Shown here in pieces: positions 16,661 through 25,163 of a stretch of 41,034 bases of DNA (its first letter is position 1; each line of letters begins with the position of its first letter). The DNA is from a virus. The notes beneath the pieces are model-generated. The model worked only from the letters and a program-made list of their open reading frames with translations. It made no database searches and was not told the origin of the DNA. The position numbers and the translations under genes were made by a program. Location of the stretch: the IMG/VR virus record IMGVR_UViG_3300024305_000001, positions 1 through 41,034 of that record; one strand, given 5' to 3'.

Positions 16661-17617
16661 TTACTGAACTTTAATTTTTCTTAGTACTCCAGCTGCTTTT
16701 GTTGCTTTAAGTGCCACTGCTGCAACCATTTCAACTTCACCTTTTTTAACAGCTCCTGCAGTCTTGAAATCAGGTAACCATGAGTTTACTGGAGATTGTC
16801 CTGCCATAGATATTCCATGGAATCCATCAAGTGCAAGTCTTGCAGCATAAAGAGATGTTTCTCCGCTTACACCATTAATTCCAACTACAGGAGCGTTAGA
16901 CCCTGCTTTTGCTCCAAGGTCAACTAGAGGTGTAACACCATAGTATTCAACTTGCTGGCCAAACTCATTAGGCTTAATCATATACATTCCTGCTCTTCTA
17001 GCAACTGCTCTTATCTTAGCTATAAGCTTAGTATTTCCCATGATAGCAGATGGCGTACCGTCAAGGCCCATAAGAAATTCATCAAGAACATCAAGAAATA
17101 CTTTGTAATTTAAATCAATCTTTGCAGAGTCAGAAAGGTCTATTGCTGCACTTGGTATTAATTCAGTAGAGCTTCCAGTAAGTGCTTTTTCTAAGCCATC
17201 AAATGCATTAACATCAACTGCTGAATCTCCATTGATTACAGTATCATTAAATAATGCAGATGCAGCCTTTACCTTCTGCTGAATTTGAAGAGTAACTTCA
17301 TCAACTATTCCACCCATATTTGCTATGATTCTATCAATTTCGAAAGAACCTCCAAATACTTTAAGGTCAGTAGTATATCTTTGTCTTGTAACTTCTCCTG
17401 GTACATACTCATTATTTACTGCCCTAAATGCAGCTGTAGGTTGAGTGATAAGTCTAGTATATCCGTAAGTAAGAGTTGCCCCTCCACCTGTAGGAGATAC
17501 GCAATCGTCAAAAGTCAAATTATTAAAAAGAAAACTTGATTTTGCGAACTCATCTATTACTCCCATTTGTAAATCATCTTGAACATTTAACTTTGCCTGT
17601 GCTAGTGTAATTGCCAT
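16661..17617 (-). CDS. Major capsid protein
   Basis: This 318-residue protein follows the scaffold gene. Its N-terminus is ITLAQAKLNVQDDLQMGVI, and the middle contains PGEVTRQRYTTDLKVFGGSF and a DTVINGD motif near residues 124-130, typical of capsid proteins of this clostridial phage group (HK97-like fold by family knowledge). It carries the highest Ala and Gly content of the window, consistent with an abundant structural protein. Confidence 0.9.
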   Translation of the reverse strand: MAITLAQAKLNVQDDLQMGVIDEFAKSSFLFNNLTFDDCVSPTGGGATLTYGYTRLITQPTAAFRAVNNEYVPGEVTRQRYTTDLKVFGGSFEIDRIIANMGGIVDEVTLQIQQKVKAASALFNDTVINGDSAVDVNAFDGLEKALTGSSTELIPSAAIDLSDSAKIDLNYKVFLDVLDEFLMGLDGTPSAIMGNTKLIAKIRAVARRAGMYMIKPNEFGQQVEYYGVTPLVDLGAKAGSNAPVVGINGVSGETSLYAARLALDGFHGISMAGQSPVNSWLPDFKTAGAVKKGEVEMVAAVALKATKAAGVLRKIKVQ

Positions 17618-17640
17618 TTTAAAAAACCACCTTTCAATTT

Positions 17641-18228
17641 TTAATTAGAAGTTATGCGAGCTTTCACTGCATCAGCTAATGAAAGTCCGGTATTGTTATT
17701 TGTATTATCAGTTGCTTGTGCTGGTTTAGTACCATCGATAATTACGGTATCTGATTTAAAAAGCATCTTGCTATCCTCAGCAGATTTCAATAAATCAAGC
17801 TGTTCTTTAAGTCCACTAATACCTTTGTCATCCATAGAAATTTTCCCAGCATCAATTAAAGCCTTAACAGCTTTAAGATTAATAGCTCCTGAAGACATGA
17901 GTTCACTTTCGATAGCATGTTCTTTCATAAGCTCGTTTAATTTTGCTTCTGCTTCTTGCTTCATAGTTTTGTTCTGCTCTTGTAAATCATTAATTTGTTT
18001 CTTAAGCTCTTCGTTATTACCTGCTGAATCTTTAAGCTCTTTAAGTTGTTTGTCTCTTTGAGCTATTTGTTCATCCAAAGAACTAAGTTGACTCTTAAGC
18101 GATGCAATATCCGATTTCAAAGTTTCTGCATCAGCTTTAGCTGCATTAACATCCTTTCCGTTTTCAGCCATAACCTTGCTAATTTGCTCATCAGTTAGAC
18201 CCATTGCTTTTAAATCTTCTGTTTTCAT
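17641..18228 (-). CDS. Scaffold protein, GP20 family
   Basis: This 195-residue protein has the minor structural GP20/scaffold pattern. A short N-terminal KTEDLKAMGLTDEQISKVM segment is followed by a long coiled coil (about 30-105), an AIESELMSSGAINLKAVKALID motif (about 110-131) and a flexible tail. Scaffolds direct capsid assembly and are then removed. The gene lies directly upstream of the capsid gene and behind a long structured leader, after a terminator. Confidence 0.9.
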   Translation of the reverse strand: MKTEDLKAMGLTDEQISKVMAENGKDVNAAKADAETLKSDIASLKSQLSSLDEQIAQRDKQLKELKDSAGNNEELKKQINDLQEQNKTMKQEAEAKLNELMKEHAIESELMSSGAINLKAVKALIDAGKISMDDKGISGLKEQLDLLKSAEDSKMLFKSDTVIIDGTKPAQATDNTNNNTGLSLADAVKARITSN

Positions 18229-18235
18229 ACTAATT

Positions 18236-18428
18236 TACTCCTTTCATACATAGGCTTTTTAGGTCGTCGCCATGACCTTGTATTGCTGATTTTAGGTTCA
18301 GCTAACCAATTATTGACATTAAAATAAGCCGTTTTAAGACATGCTCAGGTCTTTAGCGAAATTCCTTATCGGGTAAGTTTAACGACTTTCCGAGTGGTCG
18401 AGATAATAGATCCCCTCATTTCAGGCAT
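18236..18428 (-). ncRNA. Structured RNA leader of the GP20 scaffold gene (GP20-type candidate)
   Basis: About 190 bases on the minus strand have no good reading frame but many short hairpins. In order they are CGAC/GTCG (loop containing TCGG), CTTA/TAAG (loop CCCGA), AAGAC/GTCTT, and a closing GGCTT/AAGCC stem. The closing stem encloses GGTT/AACC and AGGTC/GACCT hairpins. Two loop pairings are possible: TCGG with CCGA, and the GCTGA loop with TCAGC just downstream. From memory, conserved RNA motifs named GP20-a and GP20-b have been described upstream of GP20 genes; this may be a member or a relative. It starts right after a terminator and ends at the scaffold ribosome site. Confidence 0.6.
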
Positions 18429-18470
18429 GAAAAAACCACCTAGCTTTATCCATATAAAGTAAGTGGTCTT
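18429..18470 (-). terminator. Terminator between putative immunity gene and the RNA leader
   Basis: On the minus strand ACCACTTACTTTAT pairs with ATAAAGCTAGGTGGT with small mismatches around a 4-base loop, followed by six T. It overlaps the last bases of the 65-residue gene. It is one of the strongest hairpins in the window. Confidence 0.85.
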
Positions 18471-18666
18471 ATAAATCATCAATATTATCAAGAATGCTTT
18501 CACACAATCTTATTTCAAACTCATCTTTAATTTCATTTTGACTTATAGAAGTATAATAGTCTCCTACCTTTTCCTCAATTTTAATACATTCTTCGTCTGA
18601 TAAAGTTTTTGAATAATCAAAATCAAGTCCAATTCTCTTTAAAAAATTAATTTGTTCTTCATTCAT
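18469..18666 (-). CDS. Putative immunity protein for the head-protein toxin domain
   Basis: This 65-residue acidic, all-helical protein has the pattern FLKRIGLDFDYSKTLSDEE, then IKIEEKVGDYY, and ends in LCESILDNIDDL. Small acidic proteins of this pattern are encoded right behind toxin-tailed phage or LXG proteins in Firmicutes, as I recall, which suggests immunity. Its ATG follows the stop of the minor head gene by one base, so it would be translated together with it. The direct evidence is position, size and charge only. Confidence 0.6.
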   Translation of the reverse strand: MNEEQINFLKRIGLDFDYSKTLSDEECIKIEEKVGDYYTSISQNEIKDEFEIRLCESILDNIDDL

Positions 18667-18667
18667 A

Positions 18668-19996
18668 TCATTTCCTTCTTTCTAATTTTTCTCTTGTTTT
18701 CTTTCCTGTTTTCCATACTGTTATAACAGTTCCTATATCAGGGTTTATATTCACTGTAGCCTCATTTCCTATAAATCTTTGGCTTTTTCTTCCTATTTCA
18801 TCTATTCTAGGCTCTAAAATTTGTAAAGGCATCAATAAAGCATTTATAATCTCATCTTTAGAAATCCCTCTTTCTTCTGCTCTCTCTAATGCGTGTATTG
18901 AATTTTCATTTATTGATATGCCATTACTTGTAATGATATTATACCCTTTTTTATTGAAACTATCCAATATATGAGTTTTCTTCCACTCATCAAATTTTAT
19001 TTTCCCAGGAACATAATAAGTCTCTCCAGTTTCAAGGTCTCTTGCTGCTCTTTCTTCTAATTCATCGTCAAAACCTTCTACTACTGGAATAGTAGTTGTC
19101 CTGCACCTACAATGAAATGGCGGAGCCGTAATTCCAGCGCTGTACTCTTTCATATTAAACACTTTTCCATCAAGAGATTGGCATATGTCAGATGTCTTCA
19201 TGTCTAGAGTAGCTAGTATTTCATACTTTTCTAATCCCAACTCTTTATATGCCATACCATCACCCTCAGAAGCGAAATATGCGGATTCAGTCATAACTAA
19301 ATTAGATGCATTTGACTTTTTAACATCAAATAGCTTACTTATTCTATTTATTGCCTTGTCAGGAGATTCTCCACGGATGAAAGATTGTTGCAGTGTTATT
19401 TGAAGCTCATTAATTAATCGTTCTTGGTTTTCCCATATCCGCTTACTGAAGTTTTTACCATCTGATGTCCACGGCCTACTTAGTACAGCTTCTATTTCCT
19501 TTTCATTTAGTTTTGAAAATGTTCTATCTGGATTTACTATGCTAGAGACTTCATAAATCACATTATAGTAATGATTTTCAAAGATACTTTTCATTTTGTC
19601 TTTTACATCTATACCTTGCTGAGAATATAGCTTCTCAACGTGATATCTCATTTGAAGATTCATGCTGTTAAGATATGAAATTCGAGTAGCTGCAGATGCA
19701 TTTTCAAGTTGCTTGATTGTTTTTTCGGACAGGATTCCTGAACCTTTTTCAATATACTCTTCAACTGTCCATTTAAATTCTTCTAACTCTTTATTACTTA
19801 AAAGTTTCTTAGCTTCACTTAAACTCATTTCGTTGTTAGAAGCTATTTTTTTTAAAAAGTTGTATATTTCTTTATTCAATTCACTTGCTGCTTTTTTATA
19901 TGCTTCTTCTATATTTTGAGCATATTCATTAGATTCAGAAAATGTTTGTTCATGTAACTGCTCAGATCTTATTATCCAATACTCACTATGATTCAT
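18668..19996 (-). CDS. Minor head protein (SPP1 gp7/Mu F-like) with nuclease-toxin-like C-terminus
   Basis: This 442-residue protein has the Mu F-like domain in its first 340 residues, ending with the PPFHCRCR motif (about 292-299) and the usual GETYYVPGKIKFDEW segment. It joins the portal and enters with or sits near the DNA. Residues 358-442 form an extra domain with HALERAEER (about 368-376), SQRFIG (405-410) and NPDIGTVITVWKT (418-430). This pattern fits BECR-fold (barnase/EndoU/colicin-type) nucleases fused to phage head proteins. A small putative immunity gene follows. Toxicity has to be inferred. Confidence 0.85.
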   Translation of the reverse strand: MNHSEYWIIRSEQLHEQTFSESNEYAQNIEEAYKKAASELNKEIYNFLKKIASNNEMSLSEAKKLLSNKELEEFKWTVEEYIEKGSGILSEKTIKQLENASAATRISYLNSMNLQMRYHVEKLYSQQGIDVKDKMKSIFENHYYNVIYEVSSIVNPDRTFSKLNEKEIEAVLSRPWTSDGKNFSKRIWENQERLINELQITLQQSFIRGESPDKAINRISKLFDVKKSNASNLVMTESAYFASEGDGMAYKELGLEKYEILATLDMKTSDICQSLDGKVFNMKEYSAGITAPPFHCRCRTTTIPVVEGFDDELEERAARDLETGETYYVPGKIKFDEWKKTHILDSFNKKGYNIITSNGISINENSIHALERAEERGISKDEIINALLMPLQILEPRIDEIGRKSQRFIGNEATVNINPDIGTVITVWKTGKKTREKLERRK

Positions 19997-21431
19997 TCTC
20001 TATCACCTTATTCCCTGTAGTTGGAAAACTTGACCCATAGGGATTGGTCTGCTCTTCTCTTTCTTTGTTAACTCTAATTAATTCTTTTTCCACATCGTTT
20101 ACCCAAGGATGGTTGGTTATGATAGTCTCTTTGCTGATTATACCCTCTGAATCCTTGCACATGGTAATAGCTTCAGCCTCAGACATTAAGATATCTCGAT
20201 TAAAAGTAATCTCTACACTACTGTTTGAGAAATCACCTTTTCCAGTCCAGCTAAGATACTTCTTGATAAACCACTGTAGTTCTTCAAGGCTTGATTGAAA
20301 TTCAGCTTCCATTGCGTTGGCATCTAAATCAAGGTCAGAATACATAGACTTAATATTCATCTGGTTTGGAGCACCTGACATTTTATCGTTTTTACTATCA
20401 AGGCCCCTTCCATTTTCAATAATCTTTTCTTTTAGGACCTGCAAAATAGCTTTATAGTTTTCAGCATTAACTTCAACTTGAAGAGTTTTTACATCTCCAT
20501 TTGAACCTTGTCCTTCGCTCCTTACTTTGACTGCTCCATACTGCATTAAGTTAGTTCTAAATTCAGCTAAATCTTCTCCGTCATAATTGACTAAAACAAT
20601 AATAGTATTCCTTATATCTTCGCTCATATCATCTCCAAACTTCGATAATATTTCATTCATTCCATCTTGAAGAGACTTAACTCTAGTCAGAAGTGAAATC
20701 TCATCTGCATTATATCTAAATGGAATAACCGGAAGCTTTTCCCAGTTTAAAAGCTTCCCAGTTGAAGTTCTTAAGTGAGTTACTTTTCCAACGAGGGTTA
20801 ATCTGCCATCTTTTAAATCATAGTATGTTATCCCTTCACTGTCATAAAATTCAACTTTTTGAACTATCTTTTTTTCTGCGCCTTGGTATTCTTCTGCATT
20901 ATAAATTCTAAGAATAGCATCAAGTATAGTGTGGTCTGAATCGGCCCAGTATGGTTTAACTTCTTCAGGCTCAAATCTGATGAACTGAAGCTCACCATTT
21001 AATGGCAGGACATAAAGCCACCCTACCCCACACTGAAAAGTATTAGTTCCGACTCTTCTAAGCTTATTTAAAAACTTATTATTAAAGATTCTCTGCATAT
21101 GATCAATGTATTTCTTATCTTCTCCATCCATAGATGGTTTGAGTGCCAGTAAATAATTAGTCTTTTGGTCAACAAGCTTTGCATACTGATTATCAAGCCA
21201 TTTATGATTAACCACATTCATAAGAGGTACTAAAGTGGAATCCTTACCTATTGCTTTACGGACTTTATCATTTATTGGTTGCTTATATTTATAGTACTCC
21301 TTGCCCTCTATCATCATTTTTCTTTCAGGAGAATTAAGCCAATCTCTTATTTCTCTTTCTAAAAATTGCAAGTCAGATAATGGTCTATTCGCTTTTATCT
21401 GCGCATTTATTAATTCAACATCTGTTATCAT
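19986..21431 (-). CDS. Portal protein (SPP1 gp6-like)
   Basis: This 481-residue protein has the SPP1-type portal signatures. The N-terminal part includes REIRDWLNSPERKMMIEG, then YYKYKQPI, and VVNHKWLDNQYAKLVDQKTNYLL near residues 70-95. A stem and wing follow, with PVIPFRYNADE (about 235-245). Twelve copies form the DNA gateway at one capsid vertex. It overlaps the minor head gene by 11 bases and follows the large terminase gene by 11 bases. Confidence 0.93.
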   Translation of the reverse strand: MITDVELINAQIKANRPLSDLQFLEREIRDWLNSPERKMMIEGKEYYKYKQPINDKVRKAIGKDSTLVPLMNVVNHKWLDNQYAKLVDQKTNYLLALKPSMDGEDKKYIDHMQRIFNNKFLNKLRRVGTNTFQCGVGWLYVLPLNGELQFIRFEPEEVKPYWADSDHTILDAILRIYNAEEYQGAEKKIVQKVEFYDSEGITYYDLKDGRLTLVGKVTHLRTSTGKLLNWEKLPVIPFRYNADEISLLTRVKSLQDGMNEILSKFGDDMSEDIRNTIIVLVNYDGEDLAEFRTNLMQYGAVKVRSEGQGSNGDVKTLQVEVNAENYKAILQVLKEKIIENGRGLDSKNDKMSGAPNQMNIKSMYSDLDLDANAMEAEFQSSLEELQWFIKKYLSWTGKGDFSNSSVEITFNRDILMSEAEAITMCKDSEGIISKETIITNHPWVNDVEKELIRVNKEREEQTNPYGSSFPTTGNKVIENES

Positions 21432-21442
21432 ATTTCACCTCA

Positions 21443-22843
21443 TTAAAAACTAAATGTATCACCTTTTCCTATGCTCTCTGCTATTCCTGTAAGAGCATCT
21501 GGTGCATCATCGTGTTCATTTTTTCCTTCTTTTTGATACTTACTGAGAGCTTCATACACATCGGGCCATTTATCCTTCCAGTTGTAAGGAAAATAAATAT
21601 TATCCATAACCCATGTAGAGTTAGAGAGTATTCTAGCAATTTTATTTTTGCTTTGATGAAACCATTTTATTGAAACTTTATTGCCTGGATACTTCTTTAG
21701 TTCTTTTTTTACTGCTCTTGAAAATCCCCTACCACCATTGTTAGATTCTATTATTGCTGTATTTACACCATTTTCATATAAAATCCTAGCTGTTAAGGGT
21801 TCAGTTATTTCCATTGGCTCTTTAGTGTATATAACATCAAGAAGATATGCCTCTTGCTCAAAAGTTTCTCCAGCAACAAATAAAGCAAAATAATCTTTAC
21901 CCTCATCTGCAGTATCCCCGTAGGCTATAATGCGCCTAAATAAAAGGTTTCCATTTTTATCTTTTGGGAGTTTATCGTATGTCTTAAATTTAGAGTATAA
22001 TCTACCTTTTATATCTATTGGCTCCTGCTGATAATTTGCTGAAGCAATATCAAGTCCCATAGTCTTAGTTTTTCTAAGATACTCTTCTTTGCTTAGTACA
22101 TCATCACATAACATGCTACCATCATCTTGCATAGCTTTCATGGATACATGTCTAACTTTATAACCTAATTTTGGTAGTTCTGATAAAGCTCTGCCTGCTA
22201 AGTCCATTGAATGCCATCTGGTCATAATTATGATTATTTTGCCGCCTCTTTCAAGACGAGATAACATTGTGTTAGTAAACCATTCCCAGTGTTTATTCAA
22301 GACATCTATATTGTTAGCTTCAAGTGCTGATTTAATTAAGTCATCTATTAAAAGCCTATCAGCTCCAAAACCTGTAGCTGTTCCTGTGGGTGATGTGGCT
22401 AAGTAGTTTGCATACCCATCATCTAAACTCCATAAATTTGCTGCTCCATCACCTTGTTTTATTACTGTGCCTGGAAAAATATAAGAATATACTATTTTAT
22501 CTTCTTCTCCCTTTATCTCCTGAATAGAATTTCTTACACCTTTAGAGAACTGAGTAGCAACTGTTTCATTATATGATCCTGTCATTATTTTAAGTTTTTT
22601 ATTTCTGCCCAGACTCCACTCAACATAGTTTTGCGCCGTTCTAGATTTTCCATGTCGTGGAGGCTCATTAATAACCAGCACATCATCTTCTGACTCGTCA
22701 AAATCTTGTAATTCTGAACATAAATCAACTAAATATTCTCTATCTTCTTTATAAAAATCAGGAGATTTTAAGTGGCAATAAAAAAACAGGTCCTGTCTTG
22801 CAAGCGCAAGTTTAGCCTGTTTTACTATCTCTCTATTATCCAT
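21443..22843 (-). CDS. terL: Terminase large subunit
   Basis: This 466-residue packaging motor shows all key elements. The Walker A-like PPRHGKS is at residues 61-67 and Walker B LLIDD at 164-168. A coupling motif TRWHSMD lies at 208-214. The RNase H-like nuclease residues are Asp310 (YGDTADEG), Glu366 (IESNNGG) and Asp445-446 (HDDAPDAL). It cuts concatemeric DNA and drives it through the portal. The frame overlaps the small terminase gene by 8 bases. Confidence 0.95.
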   Translation of the reverse strand: MDNREIVKQAKLALARQDLFFYCHLKSPDFYKEDREYLVDLCSELQDFDESEDDVLVINEPPRHGKSRTAQNYVEWSLGRNKKLKIMTGSYNETVATQFSKGVRNSIQEIKGEEDKIVYSYIFPGTVIKQGDGAANLWSLDDGYANYLATSPTGTATGFGADRLLIDDLIKSALEANNIDVLNKHWEWFTNTMLSRLERGGKIIIIMTRWHSMDLAGRALSELPKLGYKVRHVSMKAMQDDGSMLCDDVLSKEEYLRKTKTMGLDIASANYQQEPIDIKGRLYSKFKTYDKLPKDKNGNLLFRRIIAYGDTADEGKDYFALFVAGETFEQEAYLLDVIYTKEPMEITEPLTARILYENGVNTAIIESNNGGRGFSRAVKKELKKYPGNKVSIKWFHQSKNKIARILSNSTWVMDNIYFPYNWKDKWPDVYEALSKYQKEGKNEHDDAPDALTGIAESIGKGDTFSF

Positions 22844-23315
22844 CTTTAATCAACTTCCTAAGCTCATCTGGTGTAAGTTCATCAAATGGATTAGTCTTTA
22901 TATTCCCACTTAACTCTGTTTCTTTCTTATCTCTCCACTCTTGAGGTTTTCTATTTTTAAGCCAGAATATCTGTGCTGTTGTATCAGGTTGAACTTCCTT
23001 AGTTACTTCTTTCGTTATCTCAAGAACATACTGCCCTGTTTCTTCATCAAATAATCTTTCTTTAGTTCTTTCAGTATATTGATATCCTAAAGCTCTTTTT
23101 AATAAAGCATTTTCAACTTGTATATCGATAACTTCTTTGCCCTTTTTTAAGGACTCAGAAAATGAAGGGTATGACTTTTTCCATACATTCAAAGTCTGTT
23201 CAGTAATTCCTATATTGTGCGCTATCTGCTTTTCTGTAAGTCCATTTCTTGCCCATGCTTCTAGTTTCAGCAAACCTTCACTAGTAAGCCATTCTTGATA
23301 TTTCCCTTTTGCCAA
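22836..23315 (-). CDS. terS: Terminase small subunit
   Basis: This 159-residue protein starts at TTG with AGGTG eight bases upstream. It has a helix-turn-helix at about residues 15-55 (LTEKQIAHNIGITEQTLNVWKKSYP pattern) and an oligomerisation helix (about 60-90). The conserved AQIFWLKNRKPQEWRDK segment lies at about 113-130. It binds the packaging start site and delivers DNA to the large subunit. It is the first gene of the late operon, 29 bases from a terminator-linked TATAAT element. Confidence 0.92.
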   Translation of the reverse strand: MAKGKYQEWLTSEGLLKLEAWARNGLTEKQIAHNIGITEQTLNVWKKSYPSFSESLKKGKEVIDIQVENALLKRALGYQYTERTKERLFDEETGQYVLEITKEVTKEVQPDTTAQIFWLKNRKPQEWRDKKETELSGNIKTNPFDELTPDELRKLIKDG

Positions 23316-23340
23316 TGAAGATTCACCTTCCTTTCTCCGT

Positions 23341-23346
23341 ATTATA
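23341..23346 (-). promoter_or_regulatory. Candidate late promoter upstream of terS
   Basis: A perfect TATAAT on the minus strand lies right behind the terminator T-run and 26 bases before the terS TTG. There is no recognisable -35, which would fit a promoter needing the ArpU-like activator. Inference only. Confidence 0.4.
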
Positions 23347-23369
23347 AAAAAGACACCTACTATGGTGCC
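23345..23369 (-). terminator. Terminator upstream of the late operon
   Basis: On the minus strand GGCACC pairs with GGTGTC (one wobble) around a 6-base loop and six T follow. It closes the 146-residue gene's unit and insulates terS from upstream transcription. Confidence 0.75.
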
Positions 23370-23386
23370 AGAAAATAAACTTTTAC

Positions 23387-23827
23387 TTACATTGTGTTTA
23401 ATTTATATTCTACCAATGCAAGAAGTACATTCATAACAAAATCCGGTGCTTTATTTTGAAGTAATGATTTGATTTTTGACTTACTTTCATCGCTACCCTT
23501 ATCTTTCAATGCAGATAGTATTTGATCTAAGGTTTCTTTTTCTTCTCTTCCTAACCCTTCGAGTCTTTGGAAGTTTTCGCCTAAAGAATGAAGTATATAA
23601 TCTAAATCCTTTGCTATATAATCAAATTTTTCGTTTATATTTTCTGAAGCGTTGGCTATCCTGTTTAAATTCTCATGATTTTCACTTAATTTTCTATTTC
23701 TCTCGTCTATTGCATCTTTAATTTTGGGGTCAATCATAGGTGATGATGATACCTTAGGTAACATTTTATCTATATTCGGATTAAACAAGTCCTTAGGTTC
23801 TAAAATAAATTTCGATTTATTATCCAA
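23387..23827 (-). CDS. Coiled-coil protein of unknown function before terS
   Basis: The protein has 146 residues and starts at TTG with AGGGGG seven bases upstream. After a Pro- and Ser-rich N-terminus, most of the chain (about 40-110) is heptad-patterned coiled coil, and a helical C-terminal end resembles a small oligomerisation domain. No family is recognised. It has an extended -10 promoter and its own terminator, so it is a self-contained gene between the late regulator and the packaging genes. Confidence 0.65.
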   Translation of the reverse strand: MDNKSKFILEPKDLFNPNIDKMLPKVSSSPMIDPKIKDAIDERNRKLSENHENLNRIANASENINEKFDYIAKDLDYILHSLGENFQRLEGLGREEKETLDQILSALKDKGSDESKSKIKSLLQNKAPDFVMNVLLALVEYKLNTM

Positions 23828-23859
23828 ATTAATTCCCCCTCAATATATAATTTAATTAA

Positions 23860-23865
23860 AGTATA
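23860..23865 (-). promoter_or_regulatory. Extended -10 promoter of the coiled-coil gene
   Basis: The minus strand reads TG-A-TATACT about 33 bases before the TTG start. The -35 region is weak. Confidence 0.45.
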
Positions 23866-24011
23866 TCAGATATTCGAGAATCAATATATTTATATTTTGT
23901 GCATTCCGCCCTTTGCATAGGTTAGAATATTATTTATTCACCACTTAATATAATCCAGCAAAATTTTTATTTGAAATTAAATAAATGGGATTCAATCAAT
24001 TTGTATGACAT

Positions 24012-24980
24012 TTATAATATATCTATTTTATAAATGTAGGCACTATTATAGATAACTGGCCGAGTATTTTTTCGTTCGATTCCTTTAGAATTCACATATT
24101 CATAGATAATAACTAATTCTCCTTTATTTATTATTTTACTTCCCCGGATTTCTTTTATATTCTTTTTTTCGAAATCAAATATTTGAATCACATATATACT
24201 TTCCTCTTTTTTCTCCACTAAAAGTGACATTATGATTATAAATAAAACACTTATACTTGTGAGATAATATACAAAAACTAAAAAATTATCCATTGGTTTA
24301 TTCCAATTATAAGCTATTGCAACTATCAATAAAGAGAACATTAATTCTAAAAAAATTATTCTTATCCCACATATAATTTCATTCTTTTCTTGATTTTTTC
24401 GAATATTAAAAAAATATTTTTTCAATTCGCTATTTTTTTTAGAATAAGCATATATACACAAGCTAAAAGCTATTATTAAAATTATAAATACATTATTTAT
24501 AAAAATATTTTTTATGTATTCAATTATTATATATAACTTATTAGTTAATAATAATAGTATTAATATTAATACTATCATCAAAAATGCTGATATAATATTT
24601 AAAAAAATTTTAAGAATTTGTTTTGTAAATTTGGATGTACTATTGAAATAAAACGAATTATTATTTCTGTTTTTGTAATGAGACATAACTGAATCATAAA
24701 TAATAAATAAAAACCAAAAAATTATAAATAAAATATTAGTTCCTTTTATTTCATTGTTTAAACGCTCAAATATAAAAAATGTTAATGTAGTATATATCAC
24801 AAATTGAAATATTCTCAAAAAAATAATATACATCATTTGAGAATGTTTCAATTTTAAATTTATTTCAGGATTTCCCTCTGATTCCAATAATGCGCTATAT
24901 ACAAAATTAGAAAAAAACAATATTAGTAAACTTATTAACGGAAACATCCATGCGGATAAATTATTTGAAAAAATATTCAT
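24012..24980 (-). CDS. Multi-pass membrane protein, cargo
   Basis: This 322-residue protein has about seven to eight hydrophobic segments in its first 260 residues (for example near 10-30, 50-72, 82-100, 125-150, 155-180, 205-225 and 232-255). A roughly 65-residue soluble C-terminal domain follows, rich in strands and ending in IYKIDIL. It is much more AT-rich than the phage genes around it. A promoter with TTATCA and TATAGT spaced by 17 bases precedes it, and AGGAGGG supports the ATG. No family is recognised. Position and composition suggest a lysogeny-expressed accessory gene. Confidence 0.7.
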   Translation of the reverse strand: MNIFSNNLSAWMFPLISLLILFFSNFVYSALLESEGNPEINLKLKHSQMMYIIFLRIFQFVIYTTLTFFIFERLNNEIKGTNILFIIFWFLFIIYDSVMSHYKNRNNNSFYFNSTSKFTKQILKIFLNIISAFLMIVLILILLLLTNKLYIIIEYIKNIFINNVFIILIIAFSLCIYAYSKKNSELKKYFFNIRKNQEKNEIICGIRIIFLELMFSLLIVAIAYNWNKPMDNFLVFVYYLTSISVLFIIIMSLLVEKKEESIYVIQIFDFEKKNIKEIRGSKIINKGELVIIYEYVNSKGIERKNTRPVIYNSAYIYKIDIL

Positions 24981-25003
24981 AATACCCTCCTGCCTTTTAC
25001 TTA

Positions 25004-25032
25004 ACTATATCAAAACTTTAATACTTTGATAA
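25004..25032 (-). promoter_or_regulatory. Promoter of the multi-pass membrane protein gene
   Basis: On the minus strand -35 TTATCA (25032-25027), a 17-base spacer and extended TG-A-TATAGT (25009-25004) are in a good arrangement ahead of the gene starting at 24980. Confidence 0.55.
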
Positions 25033-25035
25033 CTA

Positions 25036-25078
25036 TAAATAAAAAATACCTAAGAATTTAAAATCTCTAAGGTATTTT
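25036..25078 (-). terminator. Terminator behind the ArpU-like gene
   Basis: On the minus strand AAAATACCT with AGA pairs with TCT and AGGTATTTT, with one mismatch, around a roughly 8-base loop, and a T-run follows. It lies about 85 bases beyond the regulator's stop. Confidence 0.7.
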
Positions 25079-25163
25079 CGAGGAACGAAATTATTAAATT
25101 TCTAGATACTAAGAGTATATGCTTTAATATTTAACACGTAAATAACAGTATTTTCACAACTTT

